Below are positions 46,202 to 55,958 of a DNA stretch of 64,000 bases, one piece after another. Under the pieces are notes generated by a model, which was not told where the DNA came from, did no database searches, and saw nothing but the letters and a program-made list of their open reading frames with translations. The stretch spans positions 1 through 64,000 of the forward strand of contig CALLKF010000097.1 of assembly GCA_938008535.1 (NCBI GenBank), read 5' to 3'. The DNA comes from an uncultured Saprospirales bacterium. GTDB lineage: Bacteria; Bacteroidota; Bacteroidia; Chitinophagales; JADIYW01. Positions within the stretch are counted from its first letter, which is position 1. Each line of letters begins with the position of its first letter. Made by a program: the position numbers and the translations under genes.

Positions 46202-46259
46202 ATGAAATATACTAATTAGTTTATCTGTTACGGCTTATAAACACTCGTGGATATTTCAT
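46202..46259. repeat. Palindromic interspersed element, copy B
   Basis: A 58-bp element with arms ATGAAATAT and TGGATATTTCAT. The right half (ACTCGTGGATATTTCAT) differs from copy A by one base. It lies between the giant-protein operon and the GH5 gene. Confidence 0.6.
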
Positions 46260-46477
46260 GTAAATATATTTTAAAATCTTTGTAAGTAAATTATTAGTTA
46301 AATATAATAAAAAAATTACACAATGCTATCATTATTAGCATTTTTTTGATTGTTTTTTTTAGTTTTCAATAATATATTAATATTTTCAGAATCACATCTT
46401 TTGTAATTCTAAAATCAAATTAAGAAATTTAATAATGTGTTAAGGAAACTTAAAGATTTTTTCAAAAAAAAGTTGGT

Positions 46478-47959
46478 TTAAAATGCAACATCAATATTGT
46501 AATTATTAAATACATGCAAGTAAGCAAAATAACCGCCATCTACTTTTTTTAGCATAGTTAATTCAGCATTATTTCCTGTAATAATTGGCTCGCCAAATAC
46601 ATCAGAAATCCATAAAACAGTTTCGCCTTTTGTGGCAGTTTTTGCTTCAAAATGCATGGTTCCATTTTCAGAATTTGAACTTAATTTTATTGGTTTTCCA
46701 CATACTGCGATTGGCCTGGTTCTGCTCAAAATCTTTAAAAAAATATTATTTTTATTTCCAGTGAAATTTCCATTTTTATCTAACTCTATTAATGCCATCG
46801 ATGTATTTGAATATTGCGTTCCGTTCCAACTAATTCCATGTGGATCGCCAGGCGCTTGACACCATTGCCACCAAGTAGAACCTGTAAAATTTTCATCTTC
46901 CTTTTGTGCAAAACGCTTGTATTTTGCTGCATCTGTGGCTGGATTACCAAAATACCCAAACTCACCTACAAACATTTTTGCTCTATAAATACTGGTCAAC
47001 GTTTTTATCAAATCATAACCTTGCTCAATTGTAAACACATACGAAATGGCTTCAAAATAAGTGTGTGGTGCAAACACCATATTTCGTTCATTCGTAAGAT
47101 TTGGAAAAGCAACAAAAGGTACTTCTTTTCCGTTCCAAGTTACACTGGTTTCAAAAAAAATGATGTGTTCTAAATTTCCGTTTTTATTTTCTGCTTGCCG
47201 AATCGCTTCGATGCATTTATCATAAAAAATGCTGATTTTTTGAGTTTCTTGGTCTAAACCTTTATAACCTAAACTTGGTTCGTTTATCAAATCATAACCA
47301 AGTACATTTGCGTATTGCGCTGTTTGCAAAACCAAAGCCGACCACGCACCTACGCAGGCATCTTGAATACCATTTGTGTTATCCCAAAAATTTTGCCACG
47401 CATGCACCACCGCTGGTGCACTTTCGCGCGAACCATTCACAGTGCAAGTCGATGCACTATCCGTAATGGTTGCCCAATCTGGAGCACCGTCCCAACCGCG
47501 GTTCGGAAAATTACATGTAGTAGATATTGGTGTTGCAATGTATTTTGAATATGCATCTTGATGCATATCTAATAAAATATAAATATTATTTACAGCAGCA
47601 TCTTCAATGGCTTTTTTTATTTCATTTATATAATTCTGGTTGTATTCTCCACGACGCGGTTCTAGCTTGCTCCAATTAAATAATAAACGCACAACATTGA
47701 CGCCATATTTTGCCATTAGTTTAAAATCATCAGCCGAATATTGCTTTTGGGTGGCCACATTTGCATTTGCTTGCCAATAATCTCCGAGTACGTTATAGTT
47801 AACACCACGAAGCAACATAAATCGTCCTTGTTGATCATAAATACCAGCATTGGTGCCACGAGTTGCATACAATAAATTGCTTGGAATTGATGTTGTATTT
47901 TCTTTTTTGCAAGAAAAAAACAAAGCAAATAAAGGAAGAAAGATTACAAATTTTCTCAC
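46478..47959 (-). CDS. Glycoside hydrolase family 5 lipoprotein
   Basis: A surface or periplasmic lipoprotein enzyme. The 493-residue protein has a lipobox (LFFSC, C17), a (beta/alpha)8 GH5 barrel with acid/base E227 in YDLINEPSLG and nucleophile E333 in FVGEFGYFG, and the NVVRLLFNWSKLEPRRGEYN and LLDMHQDAYSKY segments typical of endoglycoceramidase-like GH5 members. A small beta-sandwich domain forms the C-terminus. The substrate could be a beta-glucan or a glycolipid; the active-site set supports hydrolysis but not which one. No SusCD pair is adjacent. Confidence 0.85.
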   Translation of the reverse strand: MRKFVIFLPLFALFFSCKKENTTSIPSNLLYATRGTNAGIYDQQGRFMLLRGVNYNVLGDYWQANANVATQKQYSADDFKLMAKYGVNVVRLLFNWSKLEPRRGEYNQNYINEIKKAIEDAAVNNIYILLDMHQDAYSKYIATPISTTCNFPNRGWDGAPDWATITDSASTCTVNGSRESAPAVVHAWQNFWDNTNGIQDACVGAWSALVLQTAQYANVLGYDLINEPSLGYKGLDQETQKISIFYDKCIEAIRQAENKNGNLEHIIFFETSVTWNGKEVPFVAFPNLTNERNMVFAPHTYFEAISYVFTIEQGYDLIKTLTSIYRAKMFVGEFGYFGNPATDAAKYKRFAQKEDENFTGSTWWQWCQAPGDPHGISWNGTQYSNTSMALIELDKNGNFTGNKNNIFLKILSRTRPIAVCGKPIKLSSNSENGTMHFEAKTATKGETVLWISDVFGEPIITGNNAELTMLKKVDGGYFAYLHVFNNYNIDVAF

Positions 47960-48031
47960 GGTTTGGATTTCTCTAATTTACAATAAATAACTTACCTGCC
48001 AAAATTTCCTTTTATAAAATAAAATTTCATT

Positions 48032-48047
48032 CGGCACGCATCTTGCA
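48032..48047 (+). promoter_or_regulatory. Sigma-54 promoter upstream of lon
   Basis: CGGCACGCATCTTGCA matches the sigma-54 consensus (TGGCAC, 5 bp, TTGC) with GG at -24 and GC at -12 in correct spacing. It is on the lon strand, with a predicted start near 48058, and I saw no comparable site elsewhere in the window. Confidence 0.7.
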
Positions 48048-48057
48048 AATACTATAA

Positions 48058-48078
48058 AACCTTATTATTTATAAGGTT
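48058..48078 (+). promoter_or_regulatory. Stem-loop at the predicted 5' end of the lon mRNA
   Basis: AACCTTAT and ATAAGGTT form an 8-bp stem with a 5-nt loop that starts at the transcription start predicted from the sigma-54 promoter. It could stabilise the message or act as a binding site. It lies 35 bp before the lon start codon. Confidence 0.45.
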
Positions 48079-48113
48079 GCTGTCATATTGTCGAAAATAA
48101 ACTAAATTTATCC

Positions 48114-50546
48114 ATGTTCCAGAAAATCCAAATGCAAAATATGATTGAAGATGATGTTGAAATGGTTCCACTATTATCTATAGAAGAAGACGATAATTTC
48201 AATGCTGATAATTTACCAAAAATATTGCCAATATTACCATTGCGCAATAATGTGTTGTTTCAAGGTGTGGTGATTCCGATTTCTGTTGGTCGTGAAAAAT
48301 CTATAAAAGCAGTAAAAAAAGCGTACAAAGAAAATAAATATATTGGTGTTATTGCGCAACGTGATACACAAATTGAAGAACCAGAACCTGGTGATTTGTA
48401 TAGTATCGGTTGTACTGCACGCATTATTAAAATGATTTCGATGCCAGATGGCGGAAACACTATTATTTTACAAGGTGTGAAGCGGTTTATCGTAAAACAA
48501 AATCATTCGTCAGATCCAATTATTACGGCTGAAGTAGAATATTTGAATGATGTTGCAATGGTTGATGAAAAACAGGAAAAAGCCATGATGGACAACCTGA
48601 AAGATATGGCAAATAAAATTATTGAGTTGTCGCCAAACATACCAAACGAAGCAAAAATTGTATTGAATAATATCAACAGCATTCAGTTTTTAGCCAATTT
48701 TATTACATCAAATTTAAATATCGAACTTCCACAAAAACAACAAATTTTAGAAACAAATGACACATTAGAACGCGTTCAGCAAGTGCTAAAGTTTTTGGAT
48801 CAAGAACTGCAACTGCAAGAATTAAAAGCAAATATTCATAACAAAACCAGAACAGATATTGATAAACAGCAACGCGAATATTTTCTAAATCAACAATTAA
48901 AATCAATACATGAAGAACTTGGTGGCGACATGTACCAAGAAGAAGTAAATCGTTTAAAAGAAAAATCAAAAGAGAAAAAATGGAGTGAAGCTGTTGCCAA
49001 GACCTTTGAAAAAGAAATTGGAAAATTACAACGTATAAATCCTGCAGCTGCCGAATATTCAGTGCTTTTGAACTATTTAGACATTATGGTTGAGTTGCCT
49101 TGGAACGATATTACAAAAGATAATTTTGATTTGAAACGTGGTAAAAAAATTCTCGATGAAGACCATTTGGGATTGGATAAAATAAAAGATAGAATTTTAG
49201 AATACCTTGCTGTATTAAAATTAAAAGGTGATATGAAATCGCCGATTTTATGTTTTATTGGACCACCAGGTGTTGGTAAAACATCCTTAGGAAAAAGCAT
49301 TGCGCGAGCATTAGATAGAAAATATGTACGTATGTCGTTAGGTGGTTTACACGATGAAAGTGAAATTCGCGGACACCGAAAAACATATATTGGTGCCATG
49401 CCTGGTCGCGTTATTCAATCGCTAAAAAAAGTGCAATCATCGAATCCAGTTTTTATTTTAGATGAAATAGATAAAGTTGGAAAAGATCATCGCGGTGATC
49501 CGTCATCTGCTTTATTAGAAGTGTTGGATCCAGAACAAAACACTACTTTTTATGATAATTATTTAGAACAAGAATACGATTTATCTAAAGTATTATTTAT
49601 TGCAACTGCCAACAATTTAGGTGAAATACAACCAGCTTTGCGTGACAGAATGGAAGTAATACAATTAAGTGGTTATTCGTTAGAAGAAAAAACAGAAATT
49701 GCTAAAAAACATTTAGTTTCTAAGCAACGCGAAGCTCACGGTTTGAAAGCAAGTCAAGTGAAATTAGCAGATAAAATTATTCAACATTTAATTTCATTTT
49801 ATACATATGAAAGTGGTGTTCGTGAATTAGACAGAGTGATTGCTTCGGTGATGCGCAACATTGCAAAGAGTGTGGCTACTGAAGAAGATTACAACACATC
49901 TATTTCAATCGAAGATGTAACACGCATTTTGGGAAAACCAAAATACAACCACGATAAATATTCTGAAAATAATCCATGTGGTGTTGCTATTGGCTTGGCT
50001 TGGACGCCAATGGGTGGCGACATTTTATTTATTGAATCAACGATAAGTAAAGGTAAAGGCGACTTACAAATTACTGGAAATTTAGGTAATGTGATGAAAG
50101 AATCTTTCAGCACAGCACTCACCTATTTAAAATCTAAATCAGAAAATTTATCGATACCAAAAGAAGCATTTTCAAATTGGAATTTGCACATACATGTACC
50201 TGAAGGCGCAATACCAAAAGATGGTCCAAGTGCAGGAATTGCTATACTTTCGGCGTTAACATCCTTATATACACAACGAAAAATAAAAGCATATACTGCA
50301 TTGAGTGGCGAAATAACGTTGCGCGGAAAAGTATTGCCTGTTGGTGGCATCAAAGAAAAAATATTAGCTGCCAAACGAGCTGGAATTAAAGAAATAATCC
50401 TATGCAAAGAAAATGAAAAAGATGTGGACGAAGTACAAGCAGATTTCATTAAAGGATTGAAATTTCATTATGTAGAAACCATGGATGAAGCATTGGAATT
50501 TGCATTAGAAAAAAAGCAAATAAAAGATGCGATTGTGTTTGTGTAG
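48114..50546 (+). CDS. lon: ATP-dependent Lon protease
   Basis: Cytoplasmic AAA+ serine protease that removes damaged and regulatory proteins. The 810-residue protein has an N-terminal substrate domain (about 35-240), a helical region, an AAA+ module with Walker A GPPGVGKTSLGKS and Walker B VFILDEIDKVG, and a C-terminal protease domain with the Ser706-Lys747 dyad (PKDGPSAG, GGIKEKIL). Normal length. The first ATG (MFQKIQ) may not be the true start, as a second Met lies six codons in. It is preceded by a sigma-54 promoter with a 5' hairpin and followed by an intrinsic terminator. Confidence 0.98.
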   Translation: MFQKIQMQNMIEDDVEMVPLLSIEEDDNFNADNLPKILPILPLRNNVLFQGVVIPISVGREKSIKAVKKAYKENKYIGVIAQRDTQIEEPEPGDLYSIGCTARIIKMISMPDGGNTIILQGVKRFIVKQNHSSDPIITAEVEYLNDVAMVDEKQEKAMMDNLKDMANKIIELSPNIPNEAKIVLNNINSIQFLANFITSNLNIELPQKQQILETNDTLERVQQVLKFLDQELQLQELKANIHNKTRTDIDKQQREYFLNQQLKSIHEELGGDMYQEEVNRLKEKSKEKKWSEAVAKTFEKEIGKLQRINPAAAEYSVLLNYLDIMVELPWNDITKDNFDLKRGKKILDEDHLGLDKIKDRILEYLAVLKLKGDMKSPILCFIGPPGVGKTSLGKSIARALDRKYVRMSLGGLHDESEIRGHRKTYIGAMPGRVIQSLKKVQSSNPVFILDEIDKVGKDHRGDPSSALLEVLDPEQNTTFYDNYLEQEYDLSKVLFIATANNLGEIQPALRDRMEVIQLSGYSLEEKTEIAKKHLVSKQREAHGLKASQVKLADKIIQHLISFYTYESGVRELDRVIASVMRNIAKSVATEEDYNTSISIEDVTRILGKPKYNHDKYSENNPCGVAIGLAWTPMGGDILFIESTISKGKGDLQITGNLGNVMKESFSTALTYLKSKSENLSIPKEAFSNWNLHIHVPEGAIPKDGPSAGIAILSALTSLYTQRKIKAYTALSGEITLRGKVLPVGGIKEKILAAKRAGIKEIILCKENEKDVDEVQADFIKGLKFHYVETMDEALEFALEKKQIKDAIVFV

Positions 50547-50586
50547 AAAATAATTTTCTATACAAATACTTGTTAAAATAAAAAAA

Positions 50587-50614
50587 AGAATGTTGGACGA
50601 TTGTCCAACATTCT
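50587..50614 (+). terminator. Intrinsic terminator after lon
   Basis: AGAATGTTGGAC and GTCCAACATTCT form a perfect 12-bp stem around a 4-nt loop, 40 bp after the lon stop. A-rich DNA on the left means it could also serve the convergent minus-strand lipoprotein gene. Confidence 0.75.
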
Positions 50615-50656
50615 AATAAATTAAAAAGGGTTTTTATGTTTATTGTTGATTACCTA

Positions 50657-51976
50657 TTATGGCAAACTATTAAAATCTACTGATGGTTGACTTCCGCTAG
50701 ATGGTTTGTTTAATACAGATTGCAATGCAGTATAATCTGAGAAAAAACCATTGCTGCTTAAAAAGAAGCTACCTAAGTCAACACTTGCTGAATAATCTAA
50801 ACGTTGTTTGTTTTGTGCAATTGCATCACCAACAAATTTTGCTTGTGTCAATTCTGTCCAAGTGCCATTTGCATCTGTAATCCATTCGTTAAAATAACGT
50901 GCTTTTCTTTGTAAGAAACTATTTTCTATAGTAGTGCATTCAATAGAAGAACTAATATTTTTCAGATAGCTGTTCGTATTTGTTTTTCTACAGCTTGAAA
51001 TTAATTTCCATTCAGAAGTTTCAGGTGCATAAAACCAACATGTGTAAATTGTGTTTCCGCTTCCATCTGGTTTTGCTTGTGTTAAAAATTTGTAATTGGT
51101 TAAGTTTGACCAATTGTAATTTACATAACTATATACACCAGTTGTTGTAGATGCATGTATAACATCAACTCCTTTTCTGTTTAAAGAAATAGCGCCAACA
51201 GTTGGATTTTGTAAAGAAAACGAAATTCTTTTTTCGCCTGCAGCAGTAAGTTCTATACCTACAGAACCACCAGTAAATACGTTTGCATTAAATATAGTTC
51301 CAATTCTTTCTCCATTATATGGAATAGCTAATTCGCTATAAAACCATTCAATGTTTGCGCTGGCTGGTGTTGTATATTGCAATTGTACAACGGGTCCTTT
51401 TCTTGAAGCATTATATGTTGCTGCATTGTTTGCATAGGTCACATTGACCAATGCTGCTGCTCCATCAATTACAAAATCCATCACGTCTGCGTAGTTGCTT
51501 CCGGTTTTTGAAACACCTTGTATGTCAACTTTTACATAACCTACTTTTGTTATGTTAACCGTTGCTACTGTGTAAGATTTAATTACATTGCCAGCAACTG
51601 CCACTGTGTAAGGCGTTCCGTTGATAGTTACTTTAATAGTGCTGCTACCACTGTTTACTTTTGCATTTATTTTTACATCTAACAGACCAGTTACTCCAAT
51701 TCTGAAAAAAGTGCTTATAACTGCTGTTGGACTAGTCCAATTTTCTAGTCCATTTGAAGTAATACTTTCGGTGCCGTTAGTAGCAGCTGTTGTAATAAAA
51801 GCATTTCCAGCCAAAGGAATACTTAAACCTGTCGATATAGGTGGTATGGTTGGACCAACGCCACCAAGTCTTTGACCAGAATCACCTGGAACGATGGAGT
51901 CGTTTTTTTGGCAAGAAAGAAAAAATACTACACTAAAGAGTGTAATAATCTTGAAGAAGTTGTTTGTTCGTTTCAT
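50657..51976 (-). CDS. DUF5077/DUF3472 lipoprotein
   Basis: A 439-residue lipoprotein with signal peptide and lipobox (FFLSC, C22). Residues about 50-172 match DUF5077, a beta-sandwich with the GYVKVDIQGVSKTGSNYADV segment, and about 175-390 match DUF3472 (WFYSELAIPYNGERIGTIF and RKTNTNSYLKNISSSIECTT segments). Both domains are found together in secreted Bacteroidota proteins, often with carbohydrate functions, but no activity is known. It stands alone. Confidence 0.75.
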   Translation of the reverse strand: MKRTNNFFKIITLFSVVFFLSCQKNDSIVPGDSGQRLGGVGPTIPPISTGLSIPLAGNAFITTAATNGTESITSNGLENWTSPTAVISTFFRIGVTGLLDVKINAKVNSGSSTIKVTINGTPYTVAVAGNVIKSYTVATVNITKVGYVKVDIQGVSKTGSNYADVMDFVIDGAAALVNVTYANNAATYNASRKGPVVQLQYTTPASANIEWFYSELAIPYNGERIGTIFNANVFTGGSVGIELTAAGEKRISFSLQNPTVGAISLNRKGVDVIHASTTTGVYSYVNYNWSNLTNYKFLTQAKPDGSGNTIYTCWFYAPETSEWKLISSCRKTNTNSYLKNISSSIECTTIENSFLQRKARYFNEWITDANGTWTELTQAKFVGDAIAQNKQRLDYSASVDLGSFFLSSNGFFSDYTALQSVLNKPSSGSQPSVDFNSLP

Positions 51977-52201
51977 TTTAAAAGGGTTTTAGTGTTATGA
52001 ATGTCAATGTTTTGAAATTAATTCACTTTGCTCAAACAATTAATACGTTCAAATACATTAACTGAGTTAAAGTATAATATTAAAAGAATAAGCTAGTTAC
52101 AATTAAAAAATAAGTAAGAAGATTTGGCTTTTAGGGTTTTTACCTTGTAATCTTATTACAAGTTTAGCTCATATTTTACAACTTCGCAAGTGGTATTTTT
52201 A

Positions 52202-52245
52202 TTTTTCTTTGTTTTATTGATTTAAATCAATAAAACAAAGAAAAA
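52202..52245. repeat. Perfect 44-bp AT-rich palindrome
   Basis: Two 22-bp arms, TTTTTCTTTGTTTTATTGAT plus TT and its exact complement, meet at 52223/52224 with no loop. It lies 14 bp after the acyltransferase stop on that strand, so a terminator is one explanation. The arms are nearly free of G and C and unusually long for that role. Confidence 0.85.
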
Positions 52246-52259
52246 ACATAGGGTTTGTG

Positions 52260-53087
52260 TTAACCAAAAATACTTTTCCGTTGCTTTAAACCAATATTAA
52301 CTAAGTTTTTGATTTCTGCTTTTACTTCGTTGACCATTTCTTCTACTTCAAATTCTCTGGATGCATCACCTTTAAAGTACATTGGTTTACCAAAATTCAT
52401 AATTACTTTGGTTGGTAAAACAAATGGTAGCAATGCTGGTGCAGCAGGGAATTTTATAAGTTTTTGTAAGAAATCTACGTTACCAAAGTTGATGATAGAT
52501 TCCTCACAACCAACAATTCCAACAGGTATTATTGGCGACTGTGTTTGTAGAGCCATGTACATAAAACCCAATCCAAATCGTTGAAACTGGTAACGTTTAC
52601 TAAATGGTTTAGAAATGCCACGAGCCCCTTCTGGAAATACGATTACAGCTTCTTCATTTTGCAACATCTTAATACAATTATCTGGATCACCAACAGTGCC
52701 ACCCCATTGTGAAAATATAGAACTGATAAATGGCACTTGAGGCACAAAACGTTCATACATACCCTTTGGTGCGCGTGGTGCTACTTGATTGGTTACCATA
52801 GAATAACCTAACATCATAGCATCTAATGGAAGTTGACCACTATGATTTGCTACAACCAAACATCTACCTTGTTTAGGAATATTTTCTAAACCATGCGTTT
52901 CAACTCTAAAATAATTTTCATAAAAAAATCTTCCTAAACCAACAAATGGTTTTATTCCATTGATGTTAAAACCCCATGGATCATAACCATAAGAGCCCAC
53001 TTTATTTGGAAATTTTGTAATAAAGTCATGCGATTCTGTTACTTCCTTCGGCTTCGTGATTTGTTGTATGATTTCTTTTAATGTCAT
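52260..53087 (-). CDS. Lysophospholipid acyltransferase family protein
   Basis: A membrane-associated PlsC-type acyltransferase that likely adds fatty acids to lysophospholipid or another lipid. The 275-residue protein carries NHSGQLPLDAMML (a longer-spaced form of the HX4D catalytic motif) and FPEGARGISK (the acceptor-binding motif). The acyl acceptor is not predictable. It is divergent from the metal operon, which starts 162 bp away, and is followed by a perfect palindrome. Confidence 0.85.
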   Translation of the reverse strand: MTLKEIIQQITKPKEVTESHDFITKFPNKVGSYGYDPWGFNINGIKPFVGLGRFFYENYFRVETHGLENIPKQGRCLVVANHSGQLPLDAMMLGYSMVTNQVAPRAPKGMYERFVPQVPFISSIFSQWGGTVGDPDNCIKMLQNEEAVIVFPEGARGISKPFSKRYQFQRFGLGFMYMALQTQSPIIPVGIVGCEESIINFGNVDFLQKLIKFPAAPALLPFVLPTKVIMNFGKPMYFKGDASREFEVEEMVNEVKAEIKNLVNIGLKQRKSIFG

Positions 53088-53177
53088 TGAGTATAAACTT
53101 ACTAAAAGTTTTCGATTCTATATTATATCAAAAGCTAATTTCATTAAATCTTTTAACAGTAAATAAGCAAAAAATAA

Positions 53178-53208
53178 TTGTAGTTGTCAGTAAATGGTTC
53201 TAAATTTG
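53178..53208 (+). promoter_or_regulatory. Bacteroidota-type promoter of the metal-handling operon
   Basis: TTG (53178-53180) is followed after 20 bp by TAAATTTG (53201-53208), 41 bp before the first gene. A regulator-binding site was not recognised between them. Confidence 0.6.
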
Positions 53209-53249
53209 ATTATTATTTTTTACAAGTGGTTTAAAGCACTTTAATTCTG

Positions 53250-53684
53250 ATGAAATACAGAACAAACATATCAGCCATCTTAATTGCATTTGTCGTGCTT
53301 TTTGCAACCAATGGTGTTGTTGTGTTTGAACACATTTGCAATTCTAGTAATTTGCGAGATTATTCTATCTTGACAGATACGCATTGCGAAATGGAAAAAC
53401 CTGTAGCATCTTGTTGTGCAAAAAAAGGAATCAAAAAGAAGGACTGTTGCGAACACAAACAATTTTTCAGCAAATTATCTTATGATGGTTTTACAGCAAA
53501 ACAACTAGAAGTAAAAACAATAGCGAAAGAATATAAGTTGCATATTTTAGCAAATAATTTTTTTCATTTCAATCAACAAATTTTTGAAAGATATTATTCA
53601 GGTATTCCACCACCTGAAAATCTGTTTTCTATAAAATATTTTTTAAAACCATCTCCAATTAAATTGCAAATTTTTCGTTGTTAG
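53250..53684 (+). CDS. HYC_CC_PP family-like small exported protein
   Basis: A 144-residue protein with an N-terminal signal peptide or membrane anchor (about 8-26). The mature part contains EHIC, two Cys-Cys pairs (ASCCAKKG, KKDCCEHK) and a Pro-rich IPPPENLF, the pattern of the HYC_CC_PP family (named for HYC, CC and PP motifs; HIC here). In Bacteroidota such proteins occur next to TonB receptors and HMA proteins, and metal (probably copper) handling is assumed. It is the first gene of the operon, 48 bp from the receptor gene. Confidence 0.65.
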   Translation: MKYRTNISAILIAFVVLFATNGVVVFEHICNSSNLRDYSILTDTHCEMEKPVASCCAKKGIKKKDCCEHKQFFSKLSYDGFTAKQLEVKTIAKEYKLHILANNFFHFNQQIFERYYSGIPPPENLFSIKYFLKPSPIKLQIFRC

Positions 53685-53732
53685 TAGTTGATATTGTTCT
53701 CCACAATATTTTATCAATACTAAACAAAAACA

Positions 53733-55937
53733 ATGAAATATACTTTCATGATGTTGTTTTTTTCATTGCATCATATTTCAATTTTGCAAGCTCAAAATTC
53801 AACTCCAAAAATTACTATTAAAATAAAAGATGCCAAAACTAAAGAGCCGTTAATTGGTGCAAATTTAGTTTGGAAAAACACTGCTATTGGTGCTGTTTCC
53901 AATGAACTTGGTGTTGCAGAAATTGAAATAATAGATTCGTTGCCACATCAATTAGATGTTAGCTATATCGGCTATCAATCAGATTCATTTTTGGTTGAAA
54001 CAGCTATTTTTAAATTATGGTTTGAGTTAAATGCTACTAATGAATTAACTACTGTAAACGTAAATGCAAAACAATTAACAAATTATATTTCTTCAATAGA
54101 TGCGATGAAAACGGAAAAAATTACAAACGGTGAGCTTAAAAAAGCAGCATGTTGCAATCTTTCCGAAGCATTCACCACCAACTCATCCATTGATGTAAAT
54201 TACAGCGATGCCATAACTGGTGCAAAGGAAATTAAATTGCTTGGTTTAAGTGGTACATATATTCAAAATACTATAGAAAACCAACCGTTTTTGCGTGGCA
54301 TTACTTCGTCATTTGGATTAGATAATATTCCAGCACCATGGATAAAATCTATCTCTATTTCTAAAGGTACGCCAAGCGTTCGTGCTGGTTACGAAGGTAT
54401 TTCTGGCTCAATGAATGTGGCTTTAAAAAACGTCGAAAATGAAAAGCAAAAATTATTCTTTGATGTATTTGGAAGCTCTGATGCACGCATCGAAACCAAC
54501 CTTATTATCAATCATAAAATAAAAGAAAAAATGGGAACAACGTTGTTTTTCAACGGCGCATTTCGACCCATAAAAATGGACAATAATAAAGATGGTTTTT
54601 TAGATCAACCATTGCTTAAGCAATATAATTTTGTCAATAGTTGGATGTTTGCAAAAGATAAAGTGGAAGGCAATTATTTTGTTAAAGTTTTAAGCGAAAA
54701 TAGAATTGCCGGACAAGCAAATTCTGCACATGTTCATCATATCGATTCGTTACCGTGGTATGCAATTAACATCAACAATAAACGTGTGGAAGCATTTGCA
54801 AAAACTGGCTTTTTAATCAATGATGAGTCTAGTATTGGAACGCAATTTTCTGGCTTTTGGCATCAGCAAAAATCAATTTATGGCAACAGAACGTACAATG
54901 CAACGCAAGGTAGTTTTACAGCTAATCTATTATATCAAACGAACATAAAAAACGATAATAATACCTTTGTTGCTGGTGCAAGTTTTGTATATGATAATGT
55001 TCTTGAAAATTTAGATTCATTGCAATTGAACTATCAATATTTTGTTCCAGGATTTTTTTCCGAATATACGTTTAAATGGAAAGATAAAATTACATTAGTG
55101 GCTGGTCTTCGATTTGATTATCATACCAAAGCAAAATTCCAGGTAAATCCAAGAATTAATTTGCGCTATCAAGCAGCAAAAAACACTACACTTAGAGTTG
55201 CCGTTGGAAAAGGATTTCGCGTGCCATTTACCTTGAGCGAAAATCAACATTTATTAGCAAGCTCAAGAGTTTTGGTATTAGATGATTTGCCAACAAAAGA
55301 AGTTGCCTGGAATTATGGAATCAGTTTATTGCAAAAATTTTCATTGAAAAACAGAGAAGGTAGTTTTAATGTAGATATTTTTAGAACTGACTTTGTACAA
55401 CAACAACAAGTTGATATAGACAACACTGATGGCTTTGCGACATTATCATCATTGAATGGAAAATCAAATGCGACAAGTGTTTTAACAGAAATAAATTACG
55501 AAGTAGTAAGAGGTTTAGATGTGAAAATTGCATACAAATGGGAATTATCTAAAACTACTTACCGAACGAATTATTTACAAAAACCATTAACCAATCAACA
55601 CAAAGGTCTATTGGTTTTATCTTACAAAACACCTAAACAAAACTGGCAATTTGATGTAAACATGAGTATCAATGGTAGAAAAAGATTGCCTAATAGTTTT
55701 GTTGGCGACGCAGGCAATCGATTCTCAAAAGTATATGTTTTATTGAATGCACAAGTTTCAAAAACATTTAAAAATGCTGAGATCTTTATTGGTGGCGAAA
55801 ATTTGACTAACTTTAAACAACAAAATCCTATTATTGGAAGTGAGCAACCGTATGGTAAAACATTTGACACCAACCAAGTTTGGGCTCCAATTATGGGTGC
55901 TACTGTATACGGTGGCTTTAGAATTTTTATTAATTAA
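53733..55937 (+). CDS. TonB-dependent receptor, likely for a metal ion
   Basis: A 734-residue outer-membrane transporter. After a signal peptide (1-20, ILQAQ) comes a CarboxypepD_reg-like domain (about 25-105). The plug (about 115-230) starts with KKAACCNLSEAFTTN, where C140 and C141 form a Cys-Cys pair, and continues IKLLGLSGTYIQ and PWIKSISISKGTPSVRAGYE. A beta-barrel ends the protein. The AACCNLSE plug type is found in receptors that sit beside HMA and Cys-rich genes, so copper or another soft metal is the likely substrate. It is the second gene of the operon, 21 bp from the Cys-rich lipoprotein gene. Confidence 0.9.
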   Translation: MKYTFMMLFFSLHHISILQAQNSTPKITIKIKDAKTKEPLIGANLVWKNTAIGAVSNELGVAEIEIIDSLPHQLDVSYIGYQSDSFLVETAIFKLWFELNATNELTTVNVNAKQLTNYISSIDAMKTEKITNGELKKAACCNLSEAFTTNSSIDVNYSDAITGAKEIKLLGLSGTYIQNTIENQPFLRGITSSFGLDNIPAPWIKSISISKGTPSVRAGYEGISGSMNVALKNVENEKQKLFFDVFGSSDARIETNLIINHKIKEKMGTTLFFNGAFRPIKMDNNKDGFLDQPLLKQYNFVNSWMFAKDKVEGNYFVKVLSENRIAGQANSAHVHHIDSLPWYAININNKRVEAFAKTGFLINDESSIGTQFSGFWHQQKSIYGNRTYNATQGSFTANLLYQTNIKNDNNTFVAGASFVYDNVLENLDSLQLNYQYFVPGFFSEYTFKWKDKITLVAGLRFDYHTKAKFQVNPRINLRYQAAKNTTLRVAVGKGFRVPFTLSENQHLLASSRVLVLDDLPTKEVAWNYGISLLQKFSLKNREGSFNVDIFRTDFVQQQQVDIDNTDGFATLSSLNGKSNATSVLTEINYEVVRGLDVKIAYKWELSKTTYRTNYLQKPLTNQHKGLLVLSYKTPKQNWQFDVNMSINGRKRLPNSFVGDAGNRFSKVYVLLNAQVSKTFKNAEIFIGGENLTNFKQQNPIIGSEQPYGKTFDTNQVWAPIMGATVYGGFRIFIN

Positions 55938-55958
55938 ACAATTAAAAACAAAAATAAA

